Shown piece by piece: positions 56,120-64,000 of a DNA stretch of 64,000 nucleotides. The translations under genes and the position numbers were made by a program. The notes under the pieces were generated by a model. The model saw nothing but the letters and a program-made list of their open reading frames with translations. It ran no database searches and was not told where the DNA came from. Within the stretch, counting starts at the first letter, position 1, and each line of letters opens with the position of its first letter. The DNA comes from Branchiostoma floridae (taxonomy: Eukaryota > Chordata > Leptocardii > Amphioxiformes > Branchiostomatidae), in the NCBI RefSeq assembly GCF_000003815.2, contig NC_049988.1, forward strand, positions 2,226,785-2,290,784. Reading direction: 5' to 3'.

Positions 56120-59100
56120 TCAGACAGCTGTGTCCCCTGCATCTATGGTTCTCTGTGTGTTAGCACACCTGTCCTGCACACCTGGCAGGTAGACACGTGC
56201 CGCAACAGGTGAACAGTCCCAGTACACGTCAGGCAAGGTGTACTCCGACTCTCTCCAAACACCTTCATGCCTGTCATACACAAGTACTTGCCGATATTTA
56301 CACTTTGCGGCATCTAAATACACATGTAGCTGGTTCTCAAATACAAAGAAATTAGCATTGTAATCTCTATCCTCAGCCTCAAGAGGACTCTTCCAAGCTG
56401 GAAGCTCCTGCCACCTGTCTGCTTCAGTATCGTACACTGACACAGAAGTAAAGTTCATGTCTGTGCGGAAGATCTCAGTACCAAGGGTAATATTGGTCCA
56501 AAACACGTGGGTACTTTTAGTCGGTGGGGCTCGCTGGAACCAGCGATCCTCCGTTGGGTTGTAACAGTACAGTTCTCTTGAGCATAACAAATAGAGGCAA
56601 CCATTTGACAATGATGGTTCCATGTCAGAAATGTCATCTTTAAGCTGGGAACAGTCCTGCCACTCACTGTTCGTGTTCTTGTGATACCTCTTCATGCTAT
56701 ATCTAACAATATGTGACGGCTTGGTCCAATCACAAGCAAGGTAATAAAGATGTCCATCAAGGGCCAAAAGGTGCTGATTTCTTATCAATCCGGGAAGCTT
56801 CTCCACTACTGACATCTGTTCCCAGACACTCTTCATTTGCTTGTACAGCAGCAGGGACATCTGATCCTCTGATTCCTTAGCCAGGACGTAGATTTCGTTG
56901 TCACTGGTGACTGTAGCACTGACGATAGGAGGGATTTCAGTGAAATGGATGCTAAAGGACTGTCCTATTCTGGGATTGATGCCCTGCATCCTGTTGGGGT
57001 TGGGACTGAAAAAAAAATGAAAATCGAGAAATTAAGAACAATGCACAAATCTTGCTTCATTCGTATGGGGAAGGTTTAACTTAAAGACCAACCCCGTACT
57101 ATAAAACCACCCAATAAATTCGGCTAACGTAAACTACTAGAGCTCAGTCTTCTGTTCACTGTGGTGGAGTTCACATCGGGGAAGGCTGGCTTAGACGGCT
57201 GACCAACACAAGTTTATTTTCAATTCAATGTTGATATTAGGATACTACATTAGGTATTAAAGTATGATTATACATAAAGCTTTACCTAACCCAGAATATA
57301 AAGTAATGAAAATGCTGGCTTGTCTTACTCTGGTACTGTGAGACATACCTGACAGTTACATGTACAGTCTACATAGCCCCTGTTGGTACACTTGGAAACA
57401 GACACCACATTATTAGCCATATTTCTAGACACATAAATATCAGAGCTAATTCAGTTATAAGGAAGATTTTCAAGTTGCAATCATGTGTAGATACAAAAAG
57501 ACATTTTGATACAAAGTTGGCAGAGCAGACTTGAAAGTTTCAATTTGAACACAAGGTTGGTTTCCCAAAATTTGAAAGTTGCTGTTATTAGGACCTCGAT
57601 TATGTAACTTTGTTACAGCTATCTGGATCATTCTGCAGGGTTTGATAGTGTTTCCTTGAAAACCAGTAGAGAAAATATTTGAATTTTTGACCAGTATTTT
57701 ATGCTAATCTGTCCCTGCCTTTGTTTCCAGTGTGTAGACAGTCTGAGATTTTTATTAGTTTATGTATTTATAGGGGTCAATTCACCCCTCTAGCTGCTGG
57801 GATGGTCACAGTAGGGAGTACTTCCTTAGTGCTGTGCCCAGGGCACTCCTGTTTGGTCTTTAAGATTGAGGTCAACTACAACCAACATCATAAGTTTCAG
57901 TTACCAGATGGGACCACAAGGACAACAAGAAATATTAAAGCCTCCAAATAATGCTCTAGTTAGCTAAGTTCAGACCTGGTTTCAAAGAAAAGGACCATTT
58001 TCTCTGCACCAATCCCAAATCTTGGCTTCATGTTGGAGGCACCTCTAAGTACCCCGTTCCTGATGACCTCAGAACTCCCAGGATCCTCCTTTACCATGGG
58101 GTGTTCCGAGATAGCTGCCGTGTCGTCTGGGGTTAGCAGGTTGAAGCGGATGTGAGGGAGGATGCTGGGTAGGTGATGCTGTCTGTACGGTACAGAGGTC
58201 CAAAGTTTTGTGGACAAATTTCACTGAAGAAATTTCTTGGTATCATTCCATTATCCTTCCTTCTGGCATTATAACCTGCCAAAATGTTCGTAATAGATTG
58301 GGTTTCTGCAGTCATTTAATGTGTTCACAGAATTACCAACAGGTTAGACGAATAGACGACACCCATAGAAGGCACCCACCTGTCCACTCTGCAGTTATGC
58401 ACCCATCTCACCGCAGCCTCCCACACTGTTGTCTCATCTTTAACATCCAGCTCATCGTGGCTGATGATCTCAGTCAGCTGATTCACACTCAGGCTGCAAA
58501 ACTCCTCGCTGGAGGCAACCTATGGAGGTACAGAGTACATGTATATAAACGGTACTGGGGAAAATACTATTTTATTGACATTGGTACAGGCCGGTTCAGA
58601 CCTTGTTAAACTGGCAAAATAGCACTGAAAAGTATATTCTATCATATATTGTATTTCTATAATCAGATTACAAATTTTACACTCGTATTTGAAAACCTCT
58701 CACTCTACTTACACAAGGAAGGGAACTATAAAGGTTTTTTTTTAACATACAAAGAATTTCATGACAGATTCCGACCACCATTGTATGAGAGGGATTTATA
58801 CATTGAAGTAACCTACTATCACATTATTATTAAGACCTACCTCAACAAAGTTTATGTCAATCAACTGCAGACAAGCTTTGCGGACAATGTCAAGGGAGTA
58901 GACATCAGCAAACTTGTACAAGGCCACACAGGTGGAGCACTCCACGTTCATGGCCATGTAGCTGCTGCAGGTGTCTTTCACATAGTCCAGTTGGAGAAGG
59001 TCGGCTGCCTGGTACAGGAGCTGCACTTTGTTCAGGGACACATGGAGGGTTCCCGAGTAGATGTAACTCAAGATGTCACCAAACATGCCTGCATCCAAAC

Positions 59101-60046
59101 CCTGCAAAATAATGTAACGGAGGAAAGATCAAACGTTTATCACACAAGGTACGTGTAAGTTATTATCAGGGTATAGATAATCAAGCAGATCCTACGACAG
59201 CATAGGATAGTATCAGAATAGTTAGATGTTACAATGCACGCGCAGGTGAGAGGAACTCTGTGTAATATGTCAAAGTTGAAGGCCCTCAGACATAAACAGT
59301 CATGTCTCTACCATCTTCTCAATTTGTGTAACAGTATCCGGAGAGCAATGGCGTCTGGAAAATGGCGGAAATTTCTAGGTCTGGGGCCTTCAACTTTGAT
59401 ATGTTACCCAGACTTGCTCTCACCCACGCGTGCGTGGTAACTTATGTGAGAGGGCTTGTATCACATATATTTTACTTGTTTCATCCCATTCTGTTATTCT
59501 ATCTACATATTCTCTATTACTTTTTGCATATATAGTAGTCTGTTTTCGACATTTGGAAGCAATCATTTTTTAAACTTAAAATACAAACTCATTATTCTGA
59601 GTGTGGCCCGCGAAGCTAACCTTTAACCCCTAAACACCAACAGCAATAGTAAGTGGAGAGGGGGCATTTATAGATAAGATTTGGTTTGGGTAAACAATGG
59701 ATTTCCCTCCGTTCACATGTTCTCTATAATACGCATCATATTTGGAAGATCCCAGTTTCACTCTATTGTAACCACGTCACGCCAACTGTACCTGTAAAAC
59801 AACTGTCTTCTGCTGACTTTCCGCCATGTCACTTGTAAACATGGCCCTGAAGTAGGGGCTGGCCGCGGACAGAACAAGCCGATGGCAGGGAAAGCGTCGG
59901 TCTTCGACATCAAGGACGACATCCTGCAGTACCCCAGCCTTCTGTAAGTCGCCAACAGTTCCAAGAAACCCGTGCAGATAACTCCCGTCTTGGTAGGAAC
60001 GAGGACGAACTGCGCTGACTCAGGGTTCTTGGTCTGCGGCAGCCAT
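56120..60046 (-). CDS. Kelch-like BTB-BACK-kelch gene with TGA at codon 9
   Basis: Exons on the minus strand: 60046-59792, 59101-58841, 58519-58380, 58182-57976 and 57005-56120. All have GT-AG borders and correct phases, 583 codons in total. Exons 1-3 have exactly the lengths of the complete paralogue (255, 261, 140). The frame is fully open except that codon 9 is TGA (60022-60020), where the paralogue has CTC (MAAADQEP then stop, against MAAADQEIL). BTB ([19 protein letters not shown]), BACK ([20 protein letters not shown]) and kelch blades ([58 protein letters not shown]) are otherwise intact. It may be a very young pseudogene, a polymorphic null allele, a sequencing error or a gene with another first exon. 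The role would be a Cullin-3 adaptor. Confidence 0.8.
59228..59441. mobile_element. MITE of about 214 bp in intron 1 of the middle kelch gene
   Basis: The left end (GTTACAATGCACGCGCAGGT, GAGAGGAACTCTG, TATGTCAAAGTTGAAGGCCC) pairs with the complement of the right end (GGGGCCTTCAACTTTGATAT, ACCCAGACTTGCTCTCACCC, ACGCGTGCGTGGTAAC). This gives about 55-bp imperfect inverted repeats. The unrelated phrase at 59186-59215 (AAGCAGATCCTACGACAGCA, TAGGATAGTATCAGA) just before it is one end of the AATCTCCAAGCAGA family. Confidence 0.75.
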
Positions 60047-61295
60047 GTTGACGATCTTGGTATAACCAAGGGTCAAAGGGTACAAAGTTTGATACTGATA
60101 ATCCACATAATGTTGCAGTATGAGTTATGTATCCATCTGTCAAGAGGGTTTTCCTACTACATGTTTGATAATAACCGATAACAAAATCTGCACCGCTGGC
60201 AGGAAGATCCTGTTCCTATTTTACATAAAGTTATGTCAAATGAAGTGATGGTTTTGTTGTGAAACTATGCCCGGGTTACAAGGAGTATTCGCAATGTTTT
60301 AGTAATGTAGCACTTTGAGCTGTATGTTAATCTAATATGTTTACATTGAAACTGAGGTTGTCTCAGTTGGTATCTTTCCTTGAAAATACGATATAACAGA
60401 ACCAGCTGCTGCCACACCGCGTGCCTGCGAAGCTGGTGTGTTACGCCGAATGGCGGTTATACCGGCTATATAGATACAGATATCATCTCGGTCTAAGTCG
60501 TTTCCATATATGCTGGTCTGATGCCGAAGTTGCTTTGAAGGAAAATACAGATGAATGAATGGGGTAATATTGTTATTTTTTTCATCCTAGAAATAGTCTT
60601 ATGCTGTTAAAAGATAACAGATATCTTGTCCCAAAAGGTATCAAAACACATCAGAAATTCACCCTCATCAATTTATTCAAAGTACGATTGACCTTTAACC
60701 GAAAAGCACTTAAGAATGACTCATTGTGTTTACCAATAGATATTTATTTTCGAAAATGATACAAAAGTAATGATATATAAAAAAACTGGGCATGCAGTTT
60801 TATAAACTAGTTCTAATCGCATGAATGTGTGCAACTGGCTTCTTACTAAACAAATGAAAACAAAAATAGCACTGAAAACTAAGTTAAACCCTAAAATAAT
60901 ACAAAGCGTACTAATCAACACTAAAAATTAACACTAAAATAAAACAAAGTGTTATTCATTGTAAATGCAAACATATCAACTGCTGTAATCTACATAAATC
61001 CATGTAGGTTTCCAATTAGCTTCTTCTGAAAAAAAAATCAATAGTAAAACTTTGTGCTACACGAGATCTCACTTTCACTGTAATGGGAAATTACCTTTAA
61101 GCTTCAGAAAAAGAACCTAAAAAGTTAACATAATGTACTATGTGCAATGGCGGCACCGATCTCTGCTTTCAGGCCATTGGTCAAAACTACTTTGGGGATT
61201 ACCAAAAGACCTATCCTACTTTGGGTACTCTTCAAAAGCTGAATTCTATACAAAATGTCATTAAACAATCATTCCCCACAACTGGCTGTTACATT
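60047..61295. other. Intergenic spacer between kelch genes
   Basis: No gene recognised. At 60400-60470 two adjacent short hairpins (CACACC...GGTGTG and CGCCGAATGGCG) sit in a GC-richer patch that looks like a dispersed repeat end. The rest is AT-rich. No promoter can be pinned down. Confidence 0.45.
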
Positions 61296-64000
61296 CTATG
61301 TATCCATATCCTGCGCTTTAAGATACGGTAGGTATATACGCGCCATTAGGCACAGGCGACCATACGAAAAATATTCCTCATCTGGCAAAGTGGCATCCAA
61401 GTCTCTCCAGGCATCAGCAGACCTGTCAAACACATATACCCGATATTCATCTTCATCGTCATCATAACCATTGCCACAGGTGAACCATATGTGCAGCTGG
61501 TTCTCCAGTACAAAAAGACTGAGAGGATACTTAGCCACACGGTTCCCTGGGTCCGGCCAGCCTGGCAGGTTCTGCCAGCAGTCTGACTCTGTATCGTATA
61601 CCACAGTATGTCTGAAGTCATAACCTGTGCAGAAAATCTCTGTCCCCAAGACAATGGCTGTACGGATGTCAAGATTTGGTTCTGGTGATGGGCGCAGCTT
61701 GCACCAACGGTCCCGTCTCGGTTCGTAGCAATGCATCTCTGTGGTTGTGAGGAAATACAGGTGTGAACCGCAGGACAATGCTGCACTGAACTCGTATGAA
61801 TTATTGTCTAATTCCAGCTGTGAACACTCCTGCCACTGATCTGTGTGCTGGTTGTACTTTCTCATCCACACAACACCTCCTTTTGTACTTTTTTCAGCAA
61901 GGTAGTATAGAGTCCGATCAACTTCAACAAGGTGCTCATCGTAGCATTTCAAATCTTTTTCTAGCATCAGCCATTTAGATACTGGGGACATGCCAGCATC
62001 CTCCCACACATTCCCCGCATGGTTGTACTTTAACATGGACAACCGATCGCTACTCTCTTCCTCACGAGTCAGGACGTAGATGTTGTTATCACTGGTAACT
62101 GTCAAATCTACGGTTCTTGCACGGTCTTTACGATTGTAACTGCAGCTGATGTACTTTCCTTCCCGAGGGTTCATGAAGAGGACATCACTGGAACTGAAGA
62201 GGAGAGAATGTATCAGAAACTGTTAATAAAGTGGACTGGAAACTCATTGATGGAAACTCGTACCTTTTCCTCGGGAATGAGGCCCAAATCACAGCATTCA
62301 CTGACGTTATTTCTTCAAATCTAATCTTACAGCCTCAAAGAAATAGGGTTTAGGCGCAGAGCATGTCAACATGATGAAAACTGTGGACCTGCATTGCCGG
62401 ACAAGGAGTGTGGATGCAGAAAGTGAAACACAGGAGAAGTATATACTGACTTTGCATCAAACAGCAGAACCATTTCAGTAGTCCTCCGAAGCCTCGGCTT
62501 CAGGTTGGGGTTCCCTTTCTGTACCACATTCCTGATGACCTCAGTACTCCCGGGATCTTCCTTTACCAGGGGATACTCCAAGATGGCTGCCATTTTGTCT
62601 GAGGTCAGCAGGTTGAAGCGGATGTGAGGGAGGATGCTGGGTAAGTGGTGCATTCTGTAAGGCACAAGAGGTTCACAAGAGGGTGTTAAACTTTTGAACA
62701 TTGCATAAGAAAATTGTGGGATCTTGAATCTCTGGGGGAAATCGGTAAAATCGACTCCTCAGTGACTCCAAGCTTCTGCAATCGAACATGCAGTTAAGTA
62801 TTTACACATCCATATCTATAAGACCAACACCAACCTGTTCTCCCTACTGTGTTGTACCCATCTCACCACAGCCTCCCATACTGTTGTCTCTTCTTTAACA
62901 TCTAGCTCATCGTGGCTGATGATCTCAGTCAGCTGATTCACACTCAGGCTGCAGAACTCCTCGCTGAAGGAAAACTATGAAGGTGCAGAGTAAATGTTGG
63001 TTAAGTCTAAACGCAAGGCTATTTAAAACGTAACAGTCAACAACTTACAAATTAGCGGACATTCCTTTAGAGCATTCAACTGATAGAATAGAAGTAGTTA
63101 CCGTCACTTGAGTTAGAGTCCATTCCAAGACACCATGAGGGTTTTTAGGCGATATTTATAATTAGTCTGAATTATTTTGAATAAAAGAATATCTGAGCCA
63201 CAATAATTAAATTGTCAAAAATTGACTAAGAAAATACTCATTTATTTGAATTTCTTTGAATATTTTAGAAACATTTTGAAAGTAACTGTACAAAAATATC
63301 TTTATGTAGAACAATTGTGAAACCTCTCTGTGATTATTTCACATTTACAAATATTTTAAAAAAATGGTAAACCTGGCCAAATGGTAAAATTAGTTTATTG
63401 CCCCCATAAAAGTAAGCCCTATTGTTGCATCTGTATATTTTTAGATTTCACTGCTGGGCACTGGTGGATCCTTTGTGGTGGGCCATTGTTGCATGGCACC
63501 CAACCATACTTTGCAAGGATGTGTGAATTGCTATCTTCCCAGCCCACCGAACCATTTACAAAATATGGTAGAAAATGGTAAATAATGGTAGAATGCTGTT
63601 ATCATTATTTAGAAACCATTAGAAGTATCCAATTCCACACCATGAATATTTCCAAAGTTTTACAGGACCAGGGAAATATCTATAAAGTCGTAACAATGTT
63701 AAAAATATTTCTGAACTATCAAATGTCCTAGACATATAATTACAAAACTTTAAAATCAATTCTAAACCATGGCAACAAACATCCGCATGGTGTCTTGGAA
63801 TGGACTCTATGCAAGATAAACTTTAGTTAACTCTTTTCTTCTCAAGATTCATGATCGACAAAAGTGACACAGTATAAACATATCAGTCCTACCTCAGCAA
63901 AGTTTGCATCGATCCACCCCACACAACTCCTCAGGACAGATTCCACTGAAAAAACATCAGCAAAATTGTACAGGTCCACACAGGTGGAGCACTCCACATT
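61296..64000 (-). CDS. Kelch-like BTB-BACK-kelch gene, 3' part (runs off the window)
   Basis: Visible exons on the minus strand: part of exon 2 (beyond 64000 to 63893), exon 3 (62974-62835, 140 bases), exon 4 (62654-62451) and exon 5 (62193-61296, stop TAG). Borders are GT-AG and phases match the paralogues. BACK is intact ([20 protein letters not shown]). The exon-3 start reads FSFSEEF instead of VASSEEF. Kelch blades include LYYLAEKSTKGGVVWMRKYN, SHLYFLTTTEMHCYEPRRDR, VVYDTESDCWQNLPGWPDPG and [16 protein letters not shown]. It resembles the complete copy at 46726-50203 more than the middle copy in the kelch exon (shared PREGKYISC and WRDL endings). Exon 1 and most of BTB are outside the window. 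Confidence 0.88.
63114..63809. mobile_element. MITE of about 0.7 kb in intron 2, TA-flanked
   Basis: TAGAGTCCATTCCAAGACAC with CATG at 63114 is matched in reverse complement by CATGGTGTCTTGGAATGGAC with TCTA ending at 63809. If the outer TA is the target duplication, the element runs from GAGTCC to GGACTC, which would suit a Tc1/mariner-type MITE. An inner segment rich in ATGGTAAA and ACCATTTAC phrases (63363-63590) may be a nested repeat. The same right tip occurs at 17341-17364. Confidence 0.65.

Noticed and set aside
60404-60470. tRNA-like gene
   Set aside because: Two hairpins are present but no acceptor stem, anticodon arm or internal A/B box arrangement can be made.

Overview
The window reads as nuclear DNA of an invertebrate animal. 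Genes are split by GT-AG introns, most sequence is non-coding, and remnants of many eukaryotic transposon classes are present (hAT, piggyBac, Ty3/gypsy, several LINEs, many MITEs). An invertebrate deuterostome such as amphioxus (Branchiostoma) is my best guess from the lineage-expanded kelch-like cluster and the style of the repeats. That is inference, not proof. Three runs of N (4837-5296, 22066-22165, 33697-33796) mark scaffold gaps.

Layout. 0-14 kb is a transposon graveyard: a 47-bp GC-rich minisatellite, a hAT transposase C-terminus, a LINE ORF2 C-terminus on the minus strand, a scrap of gypsy reverse transcriptase and a decayed piggyBac transposase. Splice-bounded open segments of unknown identity lie between them (8.5-12.1 kb). 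14.9-30 kb is dense in non-autonomous elements: two full Harbinger-like copies with TAA target duplications, a shorter relative, and several hairpin MITEs with CTCCAAGCAGA-type tips and 9-bp target duplications. 17.9-33.6 kb is dominated by a very large diverged inverted repeat. Its arms are about 4.1 kb (17895-21985) and 3.5 kb (30015-33567). Each arm carries a minisatellite of 28-bp self-complementary units and decayed gene-like fragments. Because the arms sit on different contigs, the arrangement must be confirmed.

35-38.4 kb holds a piggyBac-type MITE with TTAA flanks and a well-supported three-exon SLC35G-like membrane transporter gene on the minus strand. 39-45.3 kb is satellite-rich (251-bp, 60-66-bp and 26-bp tandem arrays), with more MITEs and a LINE 3' end.

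46.7-64 kb is a head-to-tail tandem cluster of BTB-BACK-kelch (KLHL/KBTBD-type) genes on the minus strand. It has one complete gene (46726-50203), one truncated pseudogene (52148-53297), one full-length gene with an in-frame TGA at codon 9 (56120-60046), and one gene running off the window edge (61296 to beyond 64000). Internal exon lengths are nearly identical between copies, so intron homology can be used to spot later insertions. Products of this family usually act as substrate adaptors of Cullin-3 ubiquitin ligases. The transporter is functionally unrelated.
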